Positions 1-6,353 of a stretch of 8,059 nt of DNA are shown piece after piece (position 1 is the first letter of the stretch; each line of letters begins with the position of its first letter). The DNA comes from Flavobacteriaceae bacterium UBA3078 (GTDB taxonomy: Bacteria; Bacteroidota; Bacteroidia; Flavobacteriales; Flavobacteriaceae). The notes beneath the pieces are model-generated. The model was not told the origin of the DNA and made no database searches. It was given only the letters and a program-made list of their open reading frames with translations. A program made the position numbers and the translations under genes. The DNA lies in NCBI GenBank assembly GCA_002366675.1, contig DFBO01000061.1:7317-15375 (forward strand), read 5' to 3'.

Positions 1-2
1 TA

Positions 3-2021
3 AAACCTATATTAGGATTAGAGCTTACAGCTACACCAATAGACGAAAAAGGAAAAGCTTTTAAAAATGTAGTTTTTGAATATAATTTAGCACAAGCTTT
101 AGAAGATGGAAAATATGTAAAAGCACCTGCTATTGCTACTCGAAAAGATTTTGATAAGAAAAACTTAACTCCTAAAGAGGTGGAACAGTTTAAATTAGAA
201 GATGCTATTTCAGTACATGAAGACACTAAAAACGAATTAGAATTGTATGCTAGGAATAATAGTGTTCAACTAGTAAAACCATTCATTTTGGTAGTTTGTA
301 AAGACATAAATCATGCAACAGAGGTGTATGAATATATCAGCTCTACTGCTTTTTATAATGCTAAATATGAAGGCAGGGTGTTACAGATTGATTCTTCAAC
401 TAAAAAAGTAGAAGAAATTGAAAGGCAATTTTTATCATTAGAAAGTCCTGATAATGACATTGAGATTGTGATACACGTTAATATGCTGAAAGAAGGCTGG
501 GATGTTACAAACCTTTATACCATAGTGCCTTTAAGAGCAGCCAATGCTTCTGTATTGATTGAACAAACCATTGGAAGAGGTTTAAGACTACCCTATAATG
601 GAAAAAGAACAGGAGTTGACAAGGTAGATAAGCTAACTGTTTTAGCACATGATAACTTTAACAGAGTTATTCAAGAAGCTAAAAATCCAGATTCTGTATT
701 AAACAAACTAACCTATATAGAGTTAGACGAAGAAGATTTAAAAACAGAGTCTACAATTGTTACTTCAGAAACCAAGATTAATGCAGAAATAAGGAGAGAA
801 CAAGCTAAAATAAATGCAGTTGTTAATCCTGAAAAGAAATTAGAACTAACACATGCTCTAGAGGCTAAAAAAGCAATTATAAATGCCATTCCTACATTCT
901 CCTCTAGTGAGGGAGTAAGGAGTGTTGATGATTTATCAAAACCAGAAGTTAAGAAAAAAGCAATTCAAAAGATAAAAAATAATTTATCTAGGGGTCAGCA
1001 AAACATTTTTATGCCTCAAATAGTAGCTGAAGCAGAAGCTCAATATGATTCTGTAGTTGCTAATTTTAAAAGTCAGATTATTGAAATACCTAGAATGGAT
1101 TTAGTTCTTGAAGAAGTAGAAACTTGGTTTGAAGATTTTGACTTAGATACCAACAAAGGTTTTGACTTAAATATCATGCAAGAAGAAATTCTTAGAATGG
1201 ATTTAAAAGACCAAACTAACATAGATACTCTTGGGGTAAAACAAGGAGCTTTTGTTAATGAAACCCCTGTAAATCAAGTCATAGCAGAACTTATTAATTT
1301 TCCAGAAATTGATTATGATGAAAGTGCAGACCTTTTGTTTAAATTAACTTCTCAGGCTTTAAAAAAACTATCAGAAAACTTATCTGATGAAAAACAACTT
1401 CCTATACTAATTAGACAGTACAGAAAAGTTATTGCAGGTAAAATTTATGACCAACTTAAGGTTCATTTTAAAATGAGCAACCCAGATTATGTACCGCCAA
1501 CAATTTTACCTTTTGTAAAAATTGAAGATTGGAACTTTACTGCACCTAAAGAGAATGGCTACAAACACTATACTGACATAATAACACCATTAAGTTTAGT
1601 GCCAAAATATGTGTATCAAGGTTTTGAGAAATCCTGTCATCCAGAATATAAATTTGATTCTAATACAGAAAAAGATTTTTCTTTTGTAATAGAAAATGAT
1701 GCTTCTGTACTAAAATGGTTAAGACCTGCCTCTAATCAATTCAGAATTTATTGGGGTAAAAACTCTAATAAGTATGAACCAGATTTTATTGTAGAAACAG
1801 AAGATTCCATTTTTATGTGTGAACCTAAAAAAGCTAAAGAAGTGGAAACAGAAGAGGTTCAGTTAAAAATGAAAGCTGCTTTAAAATACTGTCAATATGC
1901 TAATGAATTCACAAGTAAAAATGGTGGTAAAATTTGGCGTTATTTATTAATACCACATGACCAAGTTGATAAAACATCTAGCTTTAAAAACTTAGTTAAT
2001 AGATTTGAAAAAGTACAATAA
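3..2021 (+). CDS. Type III restriction endonuclease Res subunit, 5'-truncated by the window edge
   Basis: The frame is open from base 3 to a TAA at 2019-2021 (672 residues). An in-frame GTG at 180 is not the start, because coding sequence with a helicase motif precedes it. Visible motifs are the SF2 helicase motif III LTATP (nt 24-38), a motif V-like stretch with KEGWDV (about nt 490), motif VI QTIGRGLRLP (nt 564-593), and a C-terminal PD-(D/E)xK nuclease with P593-D594 and E607-P-K609 (fragment numbering; nt 1779-1829). This order matches Res subunits of type III restriction-modification systems. These translocate on DNA with ATP and cleave between inversely oriented unmethylated sites, in complex with a Mod methyltransferase. 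Family members are usually about 900-1000 residues, so roughly 200-330 residues with Walker A and B lie to the left, and mod probably also. The Abi_2 gene follows after 2 bases, implying one transcript. All visible catalytic residues look intact. A stand-alone DEAD/DEAH helicase-nuclease is the alternative if no mod is present. Confidence 0.9.
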   Translation, partial: KPILGLELTATPIDEKGKAFKNVVFEYNLAQALEDGKYVKAPAIATRKDFDKKNLTPKEVEQFKLEDAISVHEDTKNELELYARNNSVQLVKPFILVVCKDINHATEVYEYISSTAFYNAKYEGRVLQIDSSTKKVEEIERQFLSLESPDNDIEIVIHVNMLKEGWDVTNLYTIVPLRAANASVLIEQTIGRGLRLPYNGKRTGVDKVDKLTVLAHDNFNRVIQEAKNPDSVLNKLTYIELDEEDLKTESTIVTSETKINAEIRREQAKINAVVNPEKKLELTHALEAKKAIINAIPTFSSSEGVRSVDDLSKPEVKKKAIQKIKNNLSRGQQNIFMPQIVAEAEAQYDSVVANFKSQIIEIPRMDLVLEEVETWFEDFDLDTNKGFDLNIMQEEILRMDLKDQTNIDTLGVKQGAFVNETPVNQVIAELINFPEIDYDESADLLFKLTSQALKKLSENLSDEKQLPILIRQYRKVIAGKIYDQLKVHFKMSNPDYVPPTILPFVKIEDWNFTAPKENGYKHYTDIITPLSLVPKYVYQGFEKSCHPEYKFDSNTEKDFSFVIENDASVLKWLRPASNQFRIYWGKNSNKYEPDFIVETEDSIFMCEPKKAKEVETEEVQLKMKAALKYCQYANEFTSKNGGKIWRYLLIPHDQVDKTSSFKNLVNRFEKVQ

Positions 2022-2023
2022 TA

Positions 2024-2914
2024 ATGGGATGTAGAGCTACAAATACAAATGTTCAAATAGCAACCTTAAAAAAAAGAGGTTTAATTCTTGATTATAAAGA
2101 AGCTAAAGTTAAAGAGTTTTTATTAGATATTGGCTACTATAGATTAGGGTTTTATTGGCACCATTTTGAAATTGATAATGAACATAACTTTGCTGAAGGC
2201 AGCAAATTAACTGATGTTATTGACCTGTATTATTTAGATGTCGATTTAAGAAATGTTTTGTTACAATATCTTAATCGTATAGAAATACATTTTAGAACTA
2301 AGGTAATTTACTATGTTTCAAATAAATTTAAAGATTTCCCCTCTTGGTATGCAGATGATAGTATTGTCAATAATAGCTTTATTCATAGTACACCATACAA
2401 AAAAAGTATGCTTCATAGAGTTTATACTCCAGACTTTATAAACAATAATAAGACTTTAAAAAAACATCATCAAAATAATCCAGAAGACACATATGCTCCT
2501 GCTTGGAAAGCAATAGAGTTTTTCACATTTGGGGTATTACTTAATTTATTTAAAAATATTAGAGACGAGGATATTAAAAAGAGAGTTTCAGAAAGTTTAG
2601 GTATACTAAACCCTAATAAATTTGAAAACTTGATGAGTTCTGTAGTTCTAATTAGGAATATATGTTCTCATGGTGATGTACTTTATGATTTTAAGACTCC
2701 TAGAGGTCTATCTGTTGTGCCTGGCATAGATTTTGAAGGTAGTGATAGAAGTTCATTAAGTGCTTGTATAAAGGTTATTGCTTACCTTTTAGAACATATT
2801 TCTGTAAATAGAAATACTGATTTTCTTAAAGATATTGATAATGTATTTAAAAAAAATAAAGGTAATGATGTTATTAAAAATATAATAACTAATAAGATTA
2901 ATCATAATTTTTAA
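2024..2914 (+). CDS. Abi_2 (AbiD/AbiF-like) HEPN abortive-infection protein
   Basis: This 296-residue protein has the Abi_2 family layout. It opens with QIATLKKRGL (residues 11-20), continues with a GYYRLGFYW segment (37-45), then an RIEIHFRTK helix (85-93), and ends with a C-terminal HEPN motif RNICSH (R211 to H216, R-x4-H). HEPN proteins with this motif are often metal-independent ribonucleases. Abi_2 proteins are linked to abortive phage infection, and AbiF-type members have been reported to act as toxins restrained by a neighbouring non-coding RNA and to be related to Cas13. The length is usual for the family and no residue of the motif is missing. The ATG at 2024 is chosen because it lies 2 nt after the Res stop, fits translational coupling, and leaves the family N-terminus intact. 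The context is a restriction gene upstream and a candidate small RNA plus terminator downstream. The RNase activity and RNA partner are inferred, not shown. Confidence 0.87.
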   Translation: MGCRATNTNVQIATLKKRGLILDYKEAKVKEFLLDIGYYRLGFYWHHFEIDNEHNFAEGSKLTDVIDLYYLDVDLRNVLLQYLNRIEIHFRTKVIYYVSNKFKDFPSWYADDSIVNNSFIHSTPYKKSMLHRVYTPDFINNNKTLKKHHQNNPEDTYAPAWKAIEFFTFGVLLNLFKNIRDEDIKKRVSESLGILNPNKFENLMSSVVLIRNICSHGDVLYDFKTPRGLSVVPGIDFEGSDRSSLSACIKVIAYLLEHISVNRNTDFLKDIDNVFKKNKGNDVIKNIITNKINHNF

Positions 2915-2923
2915 TTTTTTTAG

Positions 2924-2931
2924 TATATTTG
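2924..2931 (+). promoter_or_regulatory. Bacteroidota-type -7 box (TATATTTG)
   Basis: TATATTTG matches the TAnnTTTG -7 consensus of Bacteroidota sigma factors and lies 9 bp after the Abi_2 stop codon, inside a T-rich tract. Transcription would be expected to begin about 5-8 nt downstream, near 2937. No TTG (-33) element is present 17-23 bp upstream, and in DNA this AT-rich the box would occur by chance about once per kilobase per strand, so the support is moderate. Nothing protein-coding follows on this strand before the terminator, so if it is active it makes a short RNA. Confidence 0.45.
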
Positions 2932-2936
2932 CACCA

Positions 2937-3019
2937 GTGCACTGCTATTCATTTATGCTTTAGTTTCTGCACTTAAAAAGAATAAAATTTAAAACCTAGA
3001 CTTGCTCTAGGTTTTTTTT
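2937..3019 (+). ncRNA. Candidate small RNA downstream of the Abi_2 gene
   Basis: Between the TATATTTG box and the perfect terminator lies a segment of about 83 nt without a credible ORF. It can form a 5' hairpin by pairing AGTGCA (2936-2941) with TGCACT (2968-2973) around a 26-nt loop, then an A-rich single-stranded linker (2974-2990), and finally the terminator stem. Promoter box, compact structure and terminator together suggest an independent transcript. Its position next to a HEPN Abi_2 gene parallels the RNA antitoxins reported for AbiF. The alternative is that this is only the 3' untranslated region of the Res-Abi_2 mRNA. The exact 5' end is a guess. Confidence 0.4.
2991..3019 (+). terminator. 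Intrinsic terminator, plus strand
   Basis: AAAACCTAGA (2991-3000) and TCTAGGTTTT (3006-3015) form a perfect 10-bp stem with a 5-nt loop, followed by a T run that reaches 3019 (eight T in all from 3012). It ends the Res-Abi_2 transcript and any small RNA started at about 2937. The A-rich 5' arm means it could also work partly on the other strand. Confidence 0.85.
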
Positions 3020-3024
3020 GGTAT

Positions 3025-3065
3025 ATATTTAAAATAACCCAACCTCTAAATGAATAGAGATTGGG
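3025..3065 (-). terminator. Intrinsic terminator of the DUF3871 operon
   Basis: CCCAACCTCT (3038-3047) and AGAGATTGGG (3056-3065) form a 10-bp stem with an 8-nt loop. Read on the minus strand all ten positions pair, one as a G-U wobble. Read on the plus strand that position is an A-C mismatch. The structure is therefore built for minus-strand RNA. It begins 6 nt after the DUF3871 stop codon and is followed on that strand by TTATTTTAAATAT. Confidence 0.75.
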
Positions 3066-3071
3066 CTTCAC

Positions 3072-4106
3072 TCAACTCAAAAACCAACGATGTTTAGAAT
3101 CACCATTGATAGCATTAGCCAATCCTTTTGAAAAATCAAAAGCATTGACATTTCTTGACAGAAAAGAGTCTATATAGGAGCTCTTATTAGCCCCTGTAAA
3201 TAGATTATATATATTCCAAAGGTTTATATCCCCATCATCATTTCTACAAAAGCTGTCATCTAAATAATAGTCTTTAGCTACTGTAGAAACCTGTCCATCA
3301 TTAAGTAATAATTCTGGAATTTGAGATTTCTCCTTTTTAGGTAAATAATGATATAATCTTGCTCTACCAATAAGTTGAGCAAATTGTTGTTCAGTTAAAT
3401 TTTGTTGTGATAACTGCTTCATTTCTTGTAAATGAGATTGAGCATTGTAATTCTCAATTAACTCTAAAATCTTTGACTGTAATTCAGTATAATTACCTAC
3501 TCGCATTTCATCTTGATAACCATCTGTTGAAATACATAAATTACAACACACCATATTTTGAAAACCTACAAAAAATTTAAACTTCTCATAAGTTTTTCTA
3601 TTGTACAGGTTTTCCAAATTATATGACCTAACACCTCCAACAGTCAATGCAACATCATTTCCATTAATATTTTCAGTAATGGATGGTATTCTAATGATGA
3701 ATGCCATCCTTTCAAAATACTGTGTTTTCTCGTGGTCCAAAAGTTCTTTTACTGGCTTGTAAATTGCATCAGCTGTCCTTCCCTTAATCTGGTGACTTAC
3801 TCTTACCTCTGGAACTTCAATTGTGTGATGTGAAAACACCTTCCCAACACAATCTTGAGCTATATCAATAAACTCTTGATGCGCTAGTGTTTTTTCATTA
3901 TCCTTACTGAAAACAGGAATAATACAATCATTTTTTAAAGTAGAAAGGCTAACCTCCTTTGTATTAGCCTCTATAAACGGGTTCTGTTGATATACTTTAT
4001 TTTCTGAAGGTATTTGTAAAGGATGTACAATTTCTGCCTGACCTTCAGAATTATTAAGTACTCCATTACGTTGCTTGTTAAGTTCTGTTACTGATACTAT
4101 TTCCAT
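3072..4106 (-). CDS. DUF3871 family protein
   Basis: This 344-residue protein is recognised as DUF3871 by its conserved blocks: VSHQIKGR, a TVGGVRSYNLENLY segment, FFVGFQNMVC, an LTEQQFAQLIGRARLYHYLP block, and FTGANKSSYIDSFLSRNVNA near the C-terminus. The first 90 or so residues are less conserved and polar. The family is widespread on integrative elements and prophages of Bacteroidota and has no established biochemical function. It has a resemblance in style to DUF932 phage proteins. The ATG at 4106 lies inside the upstream ATPase gene (29-nt overlap), so the two are co-transcribed and probably translationally coupled, which suggests a shared task in DNA replication or recombination of the element. 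That task is inference. The gene ends in TGA and is followed at once by a terminator. It appears complete. Confidence 0.85.
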   Translation of the reverse strand: MEIVSVTELNKQRNGVLNNSEGQAEIVHPLQIPSENKVYQQNPFIEANTKEVSLSTLKNDCIIPVFSKDNEKTLAHQEFIDIAQDCVGKVFSHHTIEVPEVRVSHQIKGRTADAIYKPVKELLDHEKTQYFERMAFIIRIPSITENINGNDVALTVGGVRSYNLENLYNRKTYEKFKFFVGFQNMVCCNLCISTDGYQDEMRVGNYTELQSKILELIENYNAQSHLQEMKQLSQQNLTEQQFAQLIGRARLYHYLPKKEKSQIPELLLNDGQVSTVAKDYYLDDSFCRNDDGDINLWNIYNLFTGANKSSYIDSFLSRNVNAFDFSKGLANAINGDSKHRWFLS

Positions 4107-4941
4107 TTTGACTAAAGTTTTCTGGTTTAACTAATTGTTCTAACTGTTCTTTTTTAGCTTGATACAAAGCTTTTAATGGTAACTGAAAACTTGGAAGTTC
4201 TTTGTACAATTCCATTAGTTGACTTACAGACAAACACTCTTCTATTCTATGTTTTACATCTTCCTCTTTTACAGGAGAAGTACACCATTCTAAAATCCGT
4301 TTTCCTGTAGAAGTATTTATCATAAACTCTGGTCTACCTGAAAATAGGTTAGTTCTATCCTTGCTTGCTACTGCAAAGTGTTTAATATCAATATCAAATA
4401 CTATTGTAAACTCATAAGAAACATCGTCTCTCTGTACTGCTTTCAAACCTACTTTTTCAGGCACATACTTCCCATCCTTTTGTTGCAGAACGTAGTCTTG
4501 TTTGGTTCTCATTGTAGCAATTACATGAGCATCACATTGTAAAATCTTATTGATAAATGCTTTTTGCCTTGGTGTAACTTTACTCCAATTGGCAAAAGAA
4601 TTCCCTGGTAGTTTTGAATGATAATCTAACAGTTCATCCCATACTTGAGATATGGAATCTAAAATAATGCACTCCATTCCTGCTTTTTCACAAACCTCAA
4701 TTGCTTCAATGAATTTCTCTGGTGTATAAGGTGGTTGTAATGGTAATACATTGTAGTTTCCCAAGTGGGCATAAAGGTCTGCTGAACCATTTTCTGTATC
4801 GATTACAGCTACTTTAGCTAGTTGGTCATTAGTTAGTCCTTTTGCAAGTAAAAGAGAGCTTAAACTCTTGCCTGAGCCTGATGAACCTTGTAGTGCCATT
4901 TTAATTTTTGCTTGCTTTCTTTCTGATTGTCTCAATTGCAT
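4078..4941 (-). CDS. Phage-type RecA-fold ATPase (AAA_24 / Sak4-like)
   Basis: This 287-residue protein has Walker A GSSGSGKS at residues 19-26, a DTENGSADLY segment at 48-57 (typical after the second strand of AAA_24 proteins), and a Walker B strand CIILDS ending in D95. Sensor-like ATMRTK and KDRTN segments follow. The first 230 residues form the ATPase core, and the C-terminal 60 are charged and helical, with a lysine/glutamate-rich LYQAKKEQLEQL stretch. AAA_24/Sak4 proteins of phages are ssDNA-dependent ATPases that promote single-strand annealing with an SSB. Here the protein would act in recombination or replication of the mobile element. It is first in a two-gene operon with DUF3871, with 73 nt separating it from the integrase terminator upstream. 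The ATG at 4941 leaves a normal 18-residue lead to Walker A. The Sak4 assignment is inferred from motif layout. A generic AAA ATPase is the safe call. Confidence 0.82.
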   Translation of the reverse strand: MQLRQSERKQAKIKMALQGSSGSGKSLSSLLLAKGLTNDQLAKVAVIDTENGSADLYAHLGNYNVLPLQPPYTPEKFIEAIEVCEKAGMECIILDSISQVWDELLDYHSKLPGNSFANWSKVTPRQKAFINKILQCDAHVIATMRTKQDYVLQQKDGKYVPEKVGLKAVQRDDVSYEFTIVFDIDIKHFAVASKDRTNLFSGRPEFMINTSTGKRILEWCTSPVKEEDVKHRIEECLSVSQLMELYKELPSFQLPLKALYQAKKEQLEQLVKPENFSQNGNSISNRT

Positions 4942-4986
4942 AATCTTATGTTTTTGAAGGTTAATATTAAATTAATTGTTTAAAGT

Positions 4987-5005
4987 TGAATCTGAATGGA
5001 TTCAG
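4987..5005. repeat. Nested inverted repeats upstream of the ATPase operon
   Basis: TGAATC (4987-4992) and GATTCA (4999-5004) are inverted, and within the same stretch CTGAAT (4992-4997) and ATTCAG (5000-5005) are inverted around GG. They lie in the 73-nt gap between the integrase terminator and the ATPase start, where the operon promoter must be if it has its own. They could be an operator. No convincing TAnnTTTG box was seen on the minus strand here. A separate AT palindrome TTAATATTAA is at 4961-4970. Confidence 0.3.
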
Positions 5006-5014
5006 TACATAATG

Positions 5015-5045
5015 AAAAAGACCCTCAAATAATGAGAGTCTTTTT
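5015..5045 (-). terminator. Intrinsic terminator of the integrase gene
   Basis: AAAAAGACCCTC (5015-5026) and GAGAGTCTTTTT (5034-5045) form a 12-bp stem with a 7-nt loop. As at 3038-3065, the single imperfect position is a G-U pair on the minus strand and an A-C mismatch on the plus strand, so it acts on minus-strand RNA. It starts 8 nt after the integrase stop and ends in TTTTT on that strand. It insulates the downstream ATPase operon from integrase transcription. Confidence 0.8.
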
Positions 5046-5053
5046 GCTTTGCT

Positions 5054-6289
5054 TTATGATGCATATTTAAGCTTGGGTTCTTCGAGAAGTTTTGACATTG
5101 CATCATCTATAATGTCATCCTCAAACTCTTTGAGATATGCTTTGGTAACGCTAACATCATGGTGCCCCATAGATTCACCTATTAAATCAGTTGATATTCC
5201 TGCAAACTTTAGATTTGTTGCAAAACTGTGTCTAATCACATAAGAAGTAACATTTTGGTCTACACCTTGAGTTTTAGCAATCTCTTTAAGCTGCTTGTTA
5301 AATATTCTTATTGTTTTGTGTTTCCTATTTTCAATCTGCATTGGAGTAAGATTATTTTTCAATAATATTGGAAACACATAATCAGTAGGTCTGTTTTGTG
5401 CTTTGTAATAGGCAATAACCTTTTTTACAGGTTCTAACATTTTCACAGAAAACCTACCTTTAGTTTTAGAACGTATATATAAAATTCTATCTCCTTGAAT
5501 ATTCTCCCATTTAAGCTTCATCATATCAACAAAGTTCATTCCTCCCATATAATAACTAAACAACATGTAGTTTTTAGTGTTAATTAGATGTGGATTTGAA
5601 CCTGTATCTAATGCTTCCATTAGTTTCATTTCATCTCTTGTCAAAGCTTTTTTAAGTCCTTTCCCTTTAAGTTTTGAAACTTTGTACACCTTAAAAGGAT
5701 AATATTTTTCATCAACTACTCCTTTTTTAATTGCATCATTAAACAAGGCTCTTATTTCACGCATTTTCACTCCAATACCTCCATCAGTATTGTTGTTACT
5801 TCTTAAATAGGTTTCGTACTTATCTAATACAGATGGTGTAATTTCTCTAAAGACTATATTTTTATTCTTGTGGAATTTGAAAAACGAATTATAAACATCT
5901 TTATAGGCTCTAGCATTTCCTGTTCTCCCTGCTCTATTCAAATCATCTACTTTCTCCAACCAAAATTCTGATACAGTAACTTTTGAAGATTTTCTACCTC
6001 TAAACTTTGCTTCAAACTGATTTAATGTGAAGTCAATACCTTCAAGAAAATAATCATCAATAATTTTTAGAGCTTCTTCCCTCTTTTTAAGTAATGCTCT
6101 ATTTCTTTGCATATAGTTTGGTTGACTCTTCTTGAATGTTGAATTTACCTTATCCCAATCCTTTTTCAGGCAAGTTAACCCAAGAGTGATTACCTTAATT
6201 TTACGGTCTTTAATAACCTTTAATACCACTGGATACTGACCTTGTAGGTTTGGCTTATTTCTTAATAATATTTTTATACTTGCTGTCAT
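5054..6289 (-). CDS. Tyrosine recombinase / integrase of Bacteroidetes type
   Basis: This 411-residue site-specific recombinase has three parts: an N-terminal arm-binding domain (about 1-95), an SAM-like core-binding domain (about 103-205), and a C-terminal catalytic domain (about 215-400). Catalytic residues visible are a lysine in the beta-hairpin (K275 or K277), R353-H354 in VIRHSFAT, H376 in MGHH and the nucleophile Y385 in KAYL. The first catalytic arginine is not seen (residues 240-261 contain no Arg). The enzyme would integrate and excise the element through a 3'-phosphotyrosine intermediate. The ATG at 6289 is preferred. A GTG at 6346 would add 19 residues encoded across a perfect inverted repeat and before the conserved arm-domain start. 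The gene is last in the order HTH, Rep, integrase and has its own terminator. No tRNA or att site is visible beside it. Confidence 0.93.
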   Translation of the reverse strand: MTASIKILLRNKPNLQGQYPVVLKVIKDRKIKVITLGLTCLKKDWDKVNSTFKKSQPNYMQRNRALLKKREEALKIIDDYFLEGIDFTLNQFEAKFRGRKSSKVTVSEFWLEKVDDLNRAGRTGNARAYKDVYNSFFKFHKNKNIVFREITPSVLDKYETYLRSNNNTDGGIGVKMREIRALFNDAIKKGVVDEKYYPFKVYKVSKLKGKGLKKALTRDEMKLMEALDTGSNPHLINTKNYMLFSYYMGGMNFVDMMKLKWENIQGDRILYIRSKTKGRFSVKMLEPVKKVIAYYKAQNRPTDYVFPILLKNNLTPMQIENRKHKTIRIFNKQLKEIAKTQGVDQNVTSYVIRHSFATNLKFAGISTDLIGESMGHHDVSVTKAYLKEFEDDIIDDAMSKLLEEPKLKYAS

Positions 6290-6305
6290 TTTATTTTGCT
6301 TTATA

Positions 6306-6348
6306 AAGTGACAAATTCCAACTATAAGACAAGTGGAATTTGTCACTT
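6306..6348. repeat. Perfect 15-bp inverted repeat between rep-like gene and integrase
   Basis: AAGTGACAAATTCCA (6306-6320) and TGGAATTTGTCACTT (6334-6348) are exact reverse complements around a 13-nt spacer. It fills most of the 64-nt gap between the Rep-like stop and the integrase start. On the minus strand the stem is followed by TTTATAAAGC, too poor a U run for a confident terminator. Candidate roles are an mRNA hairpin that lowers integrase expression, an operator, or a cruciform origin/nick site for the neighbouring replication protein. Confidence 0.85.
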
Positions 6349-6353
6349 AGTTT

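Noticed and set aside
2024..2914. Abi_2 gene as a miniature Cas13
   Set aside because: It is only 296 residues, has one clear R-x4-H motif, and there is no CRISPR array in the window. The Abi_2 assignment fits better.
2931..3019. tRNA or tRNA fragment as an attachment site
   Set aside because: No cloverleaf, no T-arm GTTCGA-type sequence and no CCA end. The palindromic GTGCAC is not part of a tRNA pattern.
4942..5014. Promoter for the ATPase operon
   Set aside because: Only AT-rich sequence and small inverted repeats were seen. No TAnnTTTG box with a TTG element on the minus strand.
5049..5243. Plus-strand ORF of 64 codons
   Set aside because: It lies fully antisense to the integrase catalytic C-terminus, has no family resemblance, and starts inside the integrase terminator region.
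6290..6346. GTG at 6346 as integrase start (19 extra residues)
   Set aside because: The extra codons run across the perfect inverted repeat, and the conserved arm-binding domain begins at the ATG at 6289.
6306..6348. Inverted repeat as a standard intrinsic terminator for the Rep-like gene
   Set aside because: The stem is perfect, but on the minus strand it is followed by TTTATAAAGC rather than a continuous T run. Possible but not supported enough to call.
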